DNA of 24,355 nt from Gnetum montanum. Taxonomy: Eukaryota > Streptophyta > Gnetopsida > Gnetales > Gnetaceae. The position numbers and the translations under genes were made by a program. Location: assembly GCA_015680685.1 (NCBI GenBank), contig MNCI01024298.1:1-24355 (forward strand). The letters run 5' to 3'. The notes beneath the pieces are model-generated. The model was not told the DNA's origin. It was given only the letters and a program-made list of their open reading frames with translations, and did no database searches. How positions within the stretch are numbered: position 1 is the stretch's first letter; every line of letters begins with the position of its first letter. Below are positions 1-10,989 of this stretch, one piece after another.

Positions 1-1464
1 AAGTTCCAGTGGATGCTTGCAGATCTTGAAGCCCATGTACATTTGGTATAGGCGCTGTCAATTCATTGAGAGCCATAGCAATCGTATTAGCAGCCACTAC
101 GACCGTAATCTCTTGTCCTTGGTGCTGCATCACCAGGACTGTTGCCCCCTCGCCATCTTCCAAGCGTATCAAGAAGGTAGCGGCATTCCCTAAGATTTTA
201 AGGAATAGTTGTTGAGTTGATATTGTTACCTCTCGAATGCTAAGATCTGTTCTTACTAGCACTTGCATTCGGGTGGTAGAGAACATCAGCCCTGCTATTT
301 CTAGAAAATTGACTGATCAAGCCACTTACTCCAAGTGGCTCATTATAGGGTGATAGATCGAAGGGTCTTCTCCTCCACCGGTCCTTCCAGATTACTCTTG
401 CTAGCTCAAGAGCGATTGTCAAATTTTGTGAATGTGTTCTACAATAGTTTGAGAACCCGACCTCTTTTTTTGTGTAGTAGTGGAGGTGGTTGTTGCTCTT
501 CCTTCGTCTGTGTAGTGGCAGGAGTCCTATCCTTCATCATTTCGTGCCATGAGGTAATTGGGACATGCCGGAGTGTATCATTGGCATACCGTGCTATCCC
601 TGCCCATTTACACAACTTTTTGATTAGGTAGGGGAAGGGGAGAGCTCGTCTTCCATGTTTGCTTTCAACGAACCTCTTTTTAATTTCCAAGAATATCAAC
701 TATGGAAGACTTATTGGAAATTTCCCACTTAGGACGACACATGAACGAGCGGAGAAGGCCATGATTTTGCTGGGTCTCACCATTGGGTTTAGGTGGTAAG
801 ACGTGATCTTTGAATACACCCTCTCCACGGTGGTTAGAGTGCCGAACTCCTTACGATCTACCCCATAGGACCACTTGATCCACTCCCCTTTTACCTTAGG
901 ATCTTCTTGTTTTAAGATCTCTACCACATCTGCTCCAGTCTCTGGCAACCCCAGAGCTTGTGCTATTTCCCCTACAGAGTAAGAGACATAGATGTCTTTG
1001 ATTCTCACCCTAGACCCCGGTTGCCGATTTTTCTAGAAGAGGTATGTCTCCCCTAGGTACCATTCACCACTGGTTATGATAATTGGCCACATAGGAGAGT
1101 TTTATAGTTGAAGTCTCACATCTTCTGGTGTGTTCTCGAGAAATGGTCCAAAGTTTAACTCTTGGAGGACCATTTGTTACACTTCTCATGGCTTGATAGC
1201 ATCAAGACATGCTTGGGTTAGGGTGACCTTAAGTCCTGGTGCTATCCCTGAAGTTTCATCCCCTTGCGATTGCTCATTGGGAATCTCCTCTTCAGGAATT
1301 TGATGGATAGATTCCACATCAGGTCCTTTGTGGAGGGGGCTAGTTGCATGAGAGCCCTCCATGCACTTTGGTTGCTGCACGCCTCGTCCTCTTCCCGTTC
1401 GTGGATGCTTGTCCCTAGGTTGTGATGGTCGTTCACCCCTTGGATGTCTTGGTTTTGGTGCCAT
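1..1464 (-). pseudogene. Athila-like gag region, 5' part, decayed and cut by window edge
   Basis: Read on the minus strand from an ATG at 1464. The N-terminus is basic and proline/arginine-rich (MAPKPRHPRGERP...). From about 1008 to 439, in the same frame, comes a stretch resembling the 'putative plant transposon protein' domain found in Athila-type gag: a WIKWSYG-type segment, then SARSCVVLSGKFPIS, then LPFPYLIKKLCKWAG. In-frame stops lie between these blocks and at 439-441 and 406-408. The frame changes between about 310 and 440; a different frame is then open without a stop from 316 to base 1 (about 105 codons), for which I recognise no domain. The role would be the capsid-like structural protein of a retrotransposon. 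It lies directly downstream of a minus-strand LTR, as a gag should. It is not functional as it stands. The family call is by remembered motif resemblance, not by search. Confidence 0.55.
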
Positions 1465-1629
1465 TTGCAATCAAATATAACCACCCATTAGATTGTGTAC
1501 AAGTAGCTCAAAATGATCCTTATACACCTTCTCAGTTCAACCAAGTTATGATACTGGCATGGGCATTCCATTAAATCCCTTGGAGTGTTAATTCAAGGGT
1601 TAGAGCCAGAAACAATCAAGGGATAAGTT

Positions 1630-3521
1630 GTAGTTTAAGCTATTGTTTTTGTTTCTTCCCTTTAGAGGTGCGAAGTCTTAATTAACTAATTAATTACACA
1701 TAGGCTTCACCCCCCCTCCCCCACAACTGAGCGCATACCTCTGGGTGCTTAAGAGGGTAAGGATTGGTTGATGTGGACGAGTGATAGAACATAGGTGCTT
1801 AGGAAGAAGTTAGGCAGAAAAAATGGCAAAATGATGGAAATCTTAAGCACAACGGGTGTATATATAGGGGTTGGGTGCTACGTCGATAGGGCCACATATA
1901 TGTGGCCATGTATACGCAGGGGATTATGTATATGGGGCCCCGTATATGCAGGGGGTTGCACCTATTGACCAATGTTGACCAGCCTGGAAAAAACCCAAAA
2001 AGATGGATTCAAAATGCTAAATTGAAATGGTGGAAGTGCGTGAGAGATCCGAAACGTGACTGAGGACAAGAGGAAAGGAAGTTGAGCTAGAAAAAGAGTC
2101 AAAGGTAGGAGAACATGGTGAGAAAGAACTCCGTGGAGAAGAAATCGAGCAATGGAACCATGAAAACAATCAACCACAAAATCAAAAGGATGGGAGACTA
2201 ACATGCGGGACCAGGAATATGTAAGTGGTCCTCCCCATAGCAGGTGGTAGCCTTAGTAGCCCTTGCATATCCTCAACATTGGGGTCCATGGGCCCCGGGT
2301 TCAAGAAATAGTGTTCACAAGTTAATACCCCCACCCAAGAGATCCCGCCAAGGCATTAGAAGTACATGGAACGTACGACAAACTTTCAAAACATAAGTCA
2401 AGCAGTGAGGTGAGTTATGGAAAGAAAGGGGTGAAGAGAGGGATGAGAGGACTGGAATTCCAATCATTGGTCACATGAAACCCCGTGTAAAGTTGTGGTT
2501 AAGTGACCTGGTAGGACCGTTCCTAAGTTTAGACCCAAAACCAACCACATACAGTGACTTCGCAGTAATAGGCAAAGCCTCGTCCATCCACCAAGGGTCA
2601 GAGTGCACCCACAGGAAACCACCACTCCAACAAGCATGAGAGGAAGGAAGTGAAATAAGACTTAGTTAGAGGGGACGAAGTGAGTCCCATAACTCATTTT
2701 GGTGGCCTATGAGAGGTGGTCTAAGGGGTATGCTTTGAATTCTCATAGTTATGATTTGATTTTTTATTTTCTGGTAATTTCATGGGAACCACACCATGAA
2801 AATACCCATGCTTATGTGCATGCATTTGACCAAGGGGTGTTCTTTGAATCCTCATGTTATTTTTTGTTTTTTGTTTTTTTGAATTTTTAAATTTTTGCGG
2901 TGAGGACCACACCATGCAAGGTTGAATTGCCTAGGAGCTTCCTTGTAGAGAAGAATGTGGAGTGGTAAGAAATCCGTAAGGACACCCCAGCAACTTGGGG
3001 AACAGAAGAGGGTGACGAATGTTGCATTCCCCTTAAATTCACACTTGATTCAAATTGTTGGGTCATCCCCGAGTCCAGGAACTGCATAGGTTAAAAATTA
3101 ATTACAATGCTTTTAAGTGAAGGGGTTGCATGTTTCCAACGGAGGGAAAACCATGGAGTGGGTGAATGGGTGGATGATGTGGACTCACTGCTGATTTTAT
3201 GAGATGAAAATAGATGTAAAGTCCAAAGATAACAATGCAAAGACGAGGGCTAGATAAACTAGGTGGACTATTTTACACAACCCATCGCAACGAAAACCAT
3301 CTACGCCAGGCACCTAATGACAATAAGACGACTTATTAGCAACCAAGTAAAAATTAAACACACACATGTATAAATAATCATTAAAGAAATCAAAAATTAA
3401 TTAAAGAAACAAAAATTTTGTAAGAATTGGCAAACGTACGAACGATGTTGAAAAAAAAGTGTAAAACAAAAAATGTCAAAAATAAGGAGGGGCATATTGG
3501 GATGGGTTAGCATGGAGGACA
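1630..3521 (-). repeat. LTR of the minus-strand Athila-like element (left boundary approximate)
   Basis: On the minus strand the LTR starts with TG at 3521-3520, immediately after a G-rich polypurine tract. It contains a TATATATA box at 1859-1866 and ends somewhere before the gag start at 1464. A TGG-initiated candidate primer-binding site begins at 1618 on the minus strand, but I see no clear CA terminus beside it, so the left end is a guess. No coding signal of note lies in this 1.9 kb. The unrelated short open frames here have no recognisable domain. Only one copy of this LTR is in the window, so its boundaries cannot be checked by pairing. Confidence 0.5.
1859..1954 (-). promoter_or_regulatory. 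Candidate LTR promoter: TATA box with palindromes upstream
   Basis: TATATATA lies at 1859-1866. On the minus strand, upstream of it, lie a perfect 18-bp palindrome (GGCCACATATATGTGGCC, 1890-1907), a GGGGCCCC palindrome (1934-1941) and two near-identical GTATAYGCAGGGG blocks (1910-1922 and 1942-1954). The gag ATG follows about 395 bases downstream. The TATA box is itself palindromic, so the minus orientation is inferred from the LTR and gag, not from the box. Confidence 0.4.
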
Positions 3522-3522
3522 A

Positions 3523-3530
3523 TCTCCCCC
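3523..3530 (-). other. 3' polypurine tract of the Athila-like element
   Basis: On the minus strand GGGGGAGA is followed within two bases by TG, the expected start of an LTR. It lies just after the end of the integrase reading frame, the normal place for the plus-strand primer of reverse transcription. The same bases form half of a 9-bp inverted repeat with 3546-3554. Confidence 0.5.
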
Positions 3531-3559
3531 ATGATTGTGTGAAAAGGGGGAGATGTGAA

Positions 3560-4720
3560 AGATGGAATGAGGTTGTCCCGGTGATGATGAGATGGTAGCA
3601 CTAGTTAGGTGGAGTTCATGGAAAGGTTTTAGTTGTTGCCGGTTGACCAACTACGTTTTTGTGGGGTCCTCAGGTTTGTGGATAAGCAAGGCCCCAGATG
3701 GAAAGGTTTCGAAGATAATGTAAGATCCCTCCCACAGTGTTTGAAACTTGGTCAGTTGTGATACATGGGTGGGGTTCCAATATAATACCTTATCTCCCCA
3801 TCTAAATGTGACCTTCCAAATCCTAAGATCATAATGTTTTTATTGTAGGCCTTATGGATCTCATTTGAAGACAAGGCCATTAATCGATTCTCATCTAGCA
3901 CACTTAGGTTGATAAGTCAGTCATGTTGTGCTAGCGGTAGGTCAAGACCTAAGTCATTGGTGGCGGATAGTGTTCGGAGTTCTGCCTAGATTAGAAGTTA
4001 CGGTAGCTTACCGTACACTAACTCATAGGGAGAGTACCCTATAGAAAGTTTCCAAGTGGAGTGATAGGCCCAGAGGGCATCGTTAAGTTTGGTGCTCCAA
4101 TCCCTCCTATATTTACTGATGGTTCAGGTGAGGATCTTGGTGATCTCCCTATTGGTGAATTCAGCCTGCCCGTTGGCTTGGGGGTGATAAGGTTTTATAA
4201 ATTTATGGGTAACCCCTAAATGTTGCATGAGTTTACGAAAAGTGGCACTCGTGAAATGGGTCCCATTGTCCTAGATGAGTGCATGTGGCACTCCAAACCT
4301 GTTGAAAATTTACTATTGGACAAATCGTGTGGCGGTGTTTGAAGAACAGTCGATGACGGCAGCCGCCTCCACCCACTTTGTGTAGTAGTCCACAGCTACG
4401 ATGATATAAACCTTTCCGTTGGACAGGGGTGTGATGGGCCTCATGAAGTCAATGCCCCAAATGTCAAAAGGCTCTAGTGGTTGGATCCACTATTGAGGTC
4501 CCTCCATCCGTGCAGTCATCCCATCGTCTGTAGCATCATTTGCAGGAGTGGACAAACCAATGTGCATCCCTGAAAATTATGGGCTAGTAATATCTTACAA
4601 GTAGGATCTTAATGGCTGTGCAGAATCTAGCATAGTGGCCCCCACAAGGGCCTCGTGAGCATCTTGGAGGACGCATAGTGTATCGTCATCAGGGACACAC
4701 CATCAGACTAGGCCATCTGC
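3560..4720 (-). pseudogene. Integrase of the Athila-like element, decayed
   Basis: Read leftward on the minus strand. An HHCC zinc-binding segment comes first (about 4700-4520: histidines in DAHEA and GHYAR, cysteines in HSCK and CYRR). The DDE core follows: WGIDFM near 4450, DNGTHF near 4260, and the GQAEFTNREI block near 4165, so the three catalytic acidic residues are still present. A C-terminal module reading GDKVLYWNPT...LWEGSY lies near 3810-3720, then LVNRQQLKPFH near 3640, typical of gypsy integrase ends. Several in-frame stops and at least one frame change in the zinc-binding part mean it is not expressible. The enzyme would insert element cDNA into the genome. It follows RNase H and precedes the polypurine tract in the normal order. 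I see no chromodomain. Confidence 0.8.
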
Positions 4721-4949
4721 GCACAGCTTATAAAGGTGGCCATTGATTTCTATGAAACACTTGGCCTTATGGAGAAACTATTGTTTTTGCCAATGGTCCC
4801 ACTCCTTGGGCAACTCCTGAGTTGTGAGATAGGTGAGGAGGTGGTTGAACCAAGGCGATGCTTTGGGCACCTGCAAATCGATCACACCTGTGAAGAGGAG
4901 TTCATCTGGAAATTGGTCGGAGAGGGGCTCCTCCTCTTCTGTGTCATCC

Positions 4950-5470
4950 CATCGCAACTGAGACAAGTGGTTAGCAACCACATTCTCGGTCCCCTTCCGA
5001 TCTACCATGGTGAGGTAAAATTCCTGAAGAATCACCAACCATCGGATGATGTAGGGGCTCATTGTTGATTTGTTCATTAGGAACCAGATAGCACTGTGGT
5101 TAGTATGCACAAACACCTTGTATCTGAGCACATAGTGTTGAAATTTTTCCAAGGTAAACACCACTACCATCAACTCCTTTTTGATGGTGGTGTAGTTAAG
5201 CTGAGCACCCACAATGCTATGGCTTGCACAGTGAATATAGTATGTACATTTTTAATCATCACATTGTGTAAGCACGACTCCCAAGGCATAGGTGGATGCA
5301 TTTGTCATGATGTGGAAGGGCTTAGACCAATCAGGTGCCCGTAGAACTGGAGTCTCTACGAGTTTCTGTTTAAGCGTTTGGAATGCAAATTCACATTCCT
5401 TGGTCCAGATGAATAGAGCATATTTCTTTGTGAGTTCCACCAATGGCTTGGCAACCTTCAAGAAATTTTT
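4950..5470 (-). pseudogene. Retrotransposon RNase H, Athila-like, catalytic residues lost
   Basis: The minus-strand reading covers FIWTKECEFAFQTLKQKL (connection to RT) and then an RNase H domain with TNASTYALG, KKELMVVVF, VHTNHSAIW and NVVANHLSQL. In the family these read DAS, KELLAVV, TDH and ADHLSR. The glutamate survives, but the three aspartates are asparagine here (GAY to AAY). One in-frame stop separates the two open stretches (5461-5252 and 5212-4778). The domain would degrade the RNA strand of the RNA-DNA hybrid during reverse transcription. The block IIRWLVILQEF plus DRKGTENVVA is what suggests the Athila group. The domain is inactive as written. Confidence 0.8.
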
Positions 5471-5896
5471 GATGAAGTGTCAGTAGTAACCAGTGTGGCC
5501 AAGAAATGATTGAACATCTTTTATAGTGCTTGGTTGTTAGGTGATTCCTTGGATGACCTTGATCTTTTCAGGATCCACGCTAATCCCTGTCTGTGAGATG
5601 CGATGCCCTAGCACAATGTCCTCTTGGACCATTAAGTGGCTTTTCTACCAATTGAGCCATAGATTAGTGTCCACACTTTTTTTTAGAAATTTCTCAAGGC
5701 GGTCCAAGGCTTGATCAAATGTGGTTCCATAGGTAGAGAAGTCATCCACGAAGACTTCTATTCCATTGCCAATTTACTGCTGGAAAATGCTAAGGACAAG
5801 GCATTGGAAAGTGGTAGGCACATTACACAGGCCAAAAGGAATCTTCTTGTGTGCGAAAGTCCCCCATGGACTTGTGAAAGTTATCTTGGCCTGGTC
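5471..5896 (-). pseudogene. Reverse transcriptase fragment, Athila-like, truncated by element A
   Basis: The minus-strand reading starts abruptly inside RT at DQAKITFTSPWGTF, then IPFGLCNVPTTFQ, the catalytic FVDD motif (5741-5752), DTNLWLNW, VQEDIVLGHRIS and VQSFLGHTGYY. The first two-thirds of RT (fingers and first catalytic aspartate) are absent, because plus-strand element A begins at 5897. In-frame stops occur after LSIFQQ, in LNW*KSH, in the QGIT region and after TGYY. FGLCN and the TNL-LNW/IVLGH pattern resemble Athila RT. If A is a clean insertion, the missing half should reappear beyond the 3' LTR of A, outside the window. Confidence 0.8.
5892..5896. other. Putative left target-site duplication of element A (TGGTC)
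   Basis: These are the five bases immediately before the TG of the LTR of A. The matching copy would lie after the 3' LTR, which is not in this window, so this is a prediction. Confidence 0.35.
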
Positions 5897-7592
5897 TGAA
5901 ACACCACTAATTTCGACCTAACACTTTGAAACAAGAATAACTCAGAGCCTTTTTAGCTTTTGGGAGGTAAAAATTTGACTAAGGCATGGAACTCACACTC
6001 AGCTTGTCAAGCTGGCTTGCTCACGGGCTTGTCAATCTAGCTTACCCTCAATGTGAGCAACTCCAACAACTTCAAAACCAAGTCAAAGATGGTCCAATCT
6101 GAGGGTGCAAGCCATTCTCAAGGGTCACTATTGTCCACTTCAAATATCAGCATTTGAGAGTTCAAATTTTAGGCCAAATTGTATAAATTTTCTCACTCAC
6201 ACTGTGGTCACGCTGGTAGTGTGGGTTTAGCGTGACCAACTTTGAGAGCCTGAAAACCAAGTCCAAATGGTTTGATTTCAAAGACGCAAGTCATCCTTAG
6301 GGTTCATTGTTGACAACTTCAAGTTTGAGCCTCAAGAACTCTAGATTTCAGGTCCAAAATTACAATGTTTTTATAGCTCACACTAAGGTCATGCTGACAA
6401 CATGAGTCTAGTGTGAGTTACCAAAAGTGGCTCAAGTCAAGACACACTCAACCTTAGTTTTCAACATGCAGCTCACTCTCAAGGTTAGAAATAGTCAAGA
6501 AATTGTTGCATTCAAAGCACAGGCTTCAAAAAATCAAAAATTGATGTGAAATGTGTCATTTTCATTAGGTCACGCTGAGGTCACGCCAAGGTCACGCTAG
6601 CAGCATGAGTACAGCATGACTACACATCAAACACACATTGAGGACACACCAAGACAAAATAAACTCATGATGGAAGCTTTTGTGGAACAGAAATGCCTCA
6701 AACAACCACAAAACCACTCAAATCGACATCCTGCAGTAGTCAATCCATGGATCAAGCGAGTCGGAGTCAAATTCTCTTGTTGTACACTATCATTTTCATT
6801 GTAAATTTTTGCCATTTGCAAGCTTGTCAAGCTCTTATGCTCCAAATTGTATGTGCTTCTATGGGCGTAAGCTAGGTTGTGTAAGCTAACACATGTTGTA
6901 AGATATAGTGCATCTAGTCAAGAACGTAGCTTGCCTATGCACGTCCAATTCACACACAGTTGTCCATCAAACATGTGTCACATGATCTATTTTCCTCTCA
7001 TCTCTCAGTCGTTGATTCCATCCATGAATTTCATGCCTGAGCTTAGCCAAACCTTATAAATACCCTGTCCATTCACATAAAGGGGGTTGGGGCAATTTTG
7101 AAGGTTGACAACTTAGGGAGCATTGACTGAAAACTTTGGACGCTCAGGCACACGTGACTCCCAGCATCCAAGCACCTATAAACACATCACCTTGGGGCTT
7201 AGCACTTGACTTGCCATCCACACACGTAACTACGCTTTGACCGGTGCACATCTTTGTTAAGCAATAGAATATAGTTCATTATTGCCTTCCATTTACATTA
7301 TTTTCTCTGTTTATGCTTTGTTTATAATATAATTCTGTATATGCTCTATTTTCATTTCGTGCGTCACTATTTACATTTTGTACATCATCAGTTATGATAA
7401 CCCTAGCGCTAGCCATAGCTTACACTCAGGGAAGTCCTTGGTTGATCTTTGTGTAGACCATCCAAGGCACTCTGCCTTCATTTCCTTTTCCAGCTTGCCC
7501 TCATGCGAAGGTAGGGTCAGTTGTGTCTCTCTGACAATCTTTCAGCATTTGTTTTTCCTTCTAGCCTCACGCTAATGATTTCGGTTAGTACA
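5897..7592 (+). repeat. 5' LTR of element A (about 1.70 kb)
   Basis: The start TGAAACACCACTAATT matches the start of a second LTR at 17934. The end ...AGTACA at 7592 is followed six bases later by a TGG-initiated PBS, and the same arrangement recurs at 19637. Within it are several CACGCTG/CTCAC-type motifs (for example 6572-6610), a CTTGTCAAGCT cluster near 5998-6046 that recurs in the leader, and TATAAATA at 7055-7062. Short open frames inside have no recognisable domain. It is clearly diverged from the LTR at 17934, so the two belong to different insertions. Confidence 0.75.
7055..7062 (+). promoter_or_regulatory. TATA box of LTR A
   Basis: TATAAATA sits about 540 bp before the LTR end, in a segment conserved with LTR B (19028-19035). 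It probably drives the genomic RNA of the element; transcription would start about 30 bases downstream. Confidence 0.6.
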
Positions 7593-7598
7593 GTAAAT

Positions 7599-7616
7599 TG
7601 GCGCTAGAAGGAGGGC
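7599..7616 (+). other. Primer-binding site of element A
   Basis: It starts TGGCGCTAGAAGGAGGG, six bases after the LTR end. A TGG start is expected of a site complementary to a tRNA 3' CCA end. I do not assign the tRNA. The equivalent in B at 19643 differs by one C-to-T change in the first bases. Confidence 0.6.
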
Positions 7617-8009
7617 CCGTTTACCGTCTTGTCAAAACATTGATCAAACTACCTGTTAAATGCTGCGTTGACCAAGTGCTGAAACTAAAGCCCACATTGT
7701 CAAGCTAGCTTACACATGCCTAGCTTGACTTACTCACGCTAACCCCAGTTACTCATGCTAGCTTGTCAAGCTAGCTTACTCATGCGAAGCCCAGTTACTC
7801 ATGCTAGCTTGTCAATCCAGCTTGTGAAGCCAACTTGCTCATGTCAGCTTGTCAATCCAGCTTGTCAAGCTAGGTTCCTCACGCTAGCTTGTCACACCAG
7901 CTTGCTCATGCTAAGCCCAGTTACTCACTCCCAACTTGACAAGCTAGGTTACTCATGCTAAGCCCAGTTACTCATGCCTAGCTTATCAAGATAGCTTACT
8001 TATGCTACT
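7617..8009 (+). repeat. Leader of element A with palindromic short-repeat cluster
   Basis: This is a non-coding leader between PBS and gag. From about 7696 to 7995 it is built from irregular copies of CTAGCTTGTCAAGCTAG and TTACTCATGCTAAGCCCAG. The first is a perfect 17-nt palindrome around a central T, so it can fold as a hairpin in the RNA. Copies are spaced irregularly and many are mutated. An open frame at 7755-7961 is a by-product of the repeats. Confidence 0.65.
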
Positions 8010-10863
8010 ATGGAATCTTCCCAGATTAATATAGCTATGCTGCAGATCTCTAACTTTGGGGCTGGGACCTTGAACCCTGTGACTACGATAGAACCCATAA
8101 CTGCCATTGAAGCCATAAACCCTTAAGGGCCAACTCACCAGTCACTTAGGCTATAGGGTAGAGACTCTACTTATGCAATCCTCGCACCAGAAAAATATAA
8201 TTTCATTTATGTGAAGAATTAGCCAAATTGCCTATAGATCATGTAGAAAGAGAAGCAAAGTGAAACTATGAGCTCACCTACAAGGGAAGTCGTGAGTTCA
8301 CTCCCTTAGCATTTGACATAATCCCCCTTTCCGAGCCCCATCATCGACTCATATTCCAGCTTCTCATGGTAAGGAATCAAACTTCACAGCCACCTTTGAT
8401 AGAGCCTCAGAGCAAAGATGAGGAAGATGACTTTGCGGCCCAATCTGAGCATGGAGATTCATACCATACAGTCAGTCCTCATGCCCATACAAACCTGTCA
8501 TTCCAACCTTTCCTGGAAGAGACCATACTTCCTCTTTTATCCATGAACACTTGAGCACTAGTTTCTCTACAGGAAGTACCCACTTCCATTCCCACCTTCT
8601 CCAGGCCCAACATTCAATCTAATACGTCCATCTCCATCATACCTCTGCAACTATAGTCCCAATAATTCCCTCCTCAAACTAATGCAGGATCAGTTTTTTG
8701 ATCGCAAGTAGTTGGGATGCCATCAATTATACCCGCTTCCACATCCACCCACTACATACCACAAGTACAAACCCATGGAGCACCTTTGATTACTTCAGCC
8801 CAACATGTTCGGGGGTGTCACCTCACAACTTGTGGTCGGGTAGTGGGTTTCACCGGCTATCCAGCAACACCAACCTACTCACTATAACATATCACACCCT
8901 ACAATCCCATCTCTGAATGTTGCTCTACCACAAAAACTGACAATCCAACAGTCTCCCTTTCCACAAACAATACAACAACCAAACTACTACCAGTTGCAAT
9001 CTACTCAACTAGCCGATCTGCCTACTGCCCAAGAGTGGGCAAACGCAAAGAAAATGATGCACTCATTAACTAAGGAGTTAAAGTACATTAAAACTGCAAA
9101 CACTGAGGAAGTCAAGGTGTTGGACTTCTACCAAGATGACCTAATCCACCCTTCAGTTCCACCATTAACCTTACCAAAGGGAATCTCACTACCTTAACTA
9201 ACCAAGTACAATGGAGAGGGAGATCCAAATGCCCATCTGGTAACATTTCGACTAGAATGTATATTGCTTCAGGCCTGGCCTCATGCAATTCTATGTGTAT
9301 TCACTATGTCCTTGAGAGGAAGAGCCTTAGAATGGTACCGAGCTTTACCCCATAACTCCATATCCTATCTAGAGGATTTGTTACATCAGTTTGTTACCCG
9401 TTTTAAATATAATTTAAAGCCTAAAGCCACACTAGATGGTTTGATTCAGATTAAACAAGCACCATTAGAGCCAATACAAAAATTTATCCAAGGTGGAGTG
9501 TAGCCCTGAATGAACTTCATGAGCCCATACTTGAGACATACATGCTTACCATTCTTAAGGCTACCGTGAATGACTTTGTTAAATCAAAACTTTATTATTT
9601 AAGTGCTCGTACTTTGAGTCAAGCATTCGCACAAATTAAGAACATAGAAGAGGTGGTGCAATCAAGTAACGACCCAACTTACTTAACCTTTAGAAGCCAA
9701 CATATGAGGAAAGATAAGGATAAATCCAAAACGATAGTAGCAATGGTGGCTGAGATAGCCTAACCAAACAATTCAAGACAGAGAGGAAAACAACCCACTA
9801 CTCTAACCAGTCATGAAAGAACCACATCTATGCCTACACCCAAATTTTCCTTAACTAAAACCACAAACATTGGTCACACTCATACATTTGAATGAAAAGA
9901 TCCTACCTAGTACACATCCTTGCCTATGAAGCCTTCACAATTATTAGATCAACTTCTAAAGGTTAGGTTAATTAAGCACAAAAAAATGTCCCCCGCGACG
10001 TCCCAAAAACACGATCAATTCTGTGAGTTGGCTAAGAATCCAACCTTAGCAACAACCAATGAGCCCCTTGTTCCAAGAGACTTTAGGTTGGACATGTTTT
10101 GTGAATATCACCAATGGTGTGGGCATGGAACTAACTGCTGCTTCAGCTTAAAACAAGATATACAACGCATGATTGACAAGGGTGAAATAGTATTTGACGA
10201 GGAAAACCCGGTAAAGCCCCAAAACCAACCCATGGGGATCTGCAAGGATCCTCTCAATACTAATGATGCACCATATGTGATTAACACTATCCATGTGGAG
10301 AATGGACAAGACGTCCCTCGAAAACCTTTTTTAATCTGCAGGTCTTCTAAAACTACATCTACTCCAATGCCTTCCCAAACGCCTTTTGTCATACACACAT
10401 TTCCTACACCATAAAATCCATTCGTCATCCGTGTACCTCCCTCTGTTGCAACAGCAACCACACCATCAGAAAATCAACCCACTCCCTTCATGATCTAGGT
10501 GCCAAAACACCCTGACATGGAACCCCCCATCGTTCCCTTGTGACCCCTGTGAGAACGCCTTACTAACAGGCTGACAAGAGAGCGCTTGGAAAGAGAACAT
10601 CATGAGCAAAAATTGGGACCACCGAAGCCCATACTGCTAAATGCTGTTCTTATGGTTCCGCCCACTAGTGATCTTAGCACAAGTCATCAAGGCAAGAATA
10701 CTGGTACTCCCAGTATCCCAAACTCAACATCCCTAGTTGCTAACAGAAGAATCCCTCCACAAGAGATACGAATGCTGGGTCAAATGGATCCAAGTCTTCA
10801 TAGACAAAAAAGTGGTAAGGATTTAGCAAGTGCATTGAGCCAAGTCACACAGGCTTTGAAATA
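8010..10863 (+). pseudogene. gag of element A (Tat-type), frameshifted
   Basis: Start chosen at ATG 8010 (MESSQIN), which matches the gag start of B at 20098. The N-terminal third is proline/serine/threonine-rich linker. The Retrotrans_gag core lies at about 9205-9530 (KYNGEGDPNAHL, MSLRGRALEWYRALP, LLHQFVTRFKYNL). A Tat-type zinc-binding motif, FCEYH...GHGTNCC followed by LKQDIQRMIDKGEI, lies near 10100-10190. Frames change between 8012 and 8366, between 8554 and 8994, and again near 9490, where a single base present in B (AAAGG versus AAGG) is missing. Stops of CAA/CAG-to-TAA/TAG type are also present. It would form the virus-like particle in the cytoplasm. It reads towards protease in the usual gag-pro order. 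Confidence 0.8.
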
Positions 10864-10989
10864 GAAGAACACTTCCTTAAGCCTGTATGATCTAGTAATG
10901 ACCTCACTGGTACATCGAGAAGCTCTCGTGCATATGTTGACTTTAATTCCTATTAGTGAGGACCTTCCCACGGATGAGTCGTTCATTTA

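Noticed and set aside
1707-1726. Second G-rich tract on the minus strand followed by TG (GGGGGAGGGGGGG/TGAAG)
   Set aside because: It lies downstream of the TATA box, near the expected LTR end or leader, with no integrase end before it; the tract at 3523-3530 fits better.
2699-3087. Small open frames around 2.7-3.1 kb on both strands
   Set aside because: No domain, low-complexity T-rich content, and location within the minus-strand LTR.
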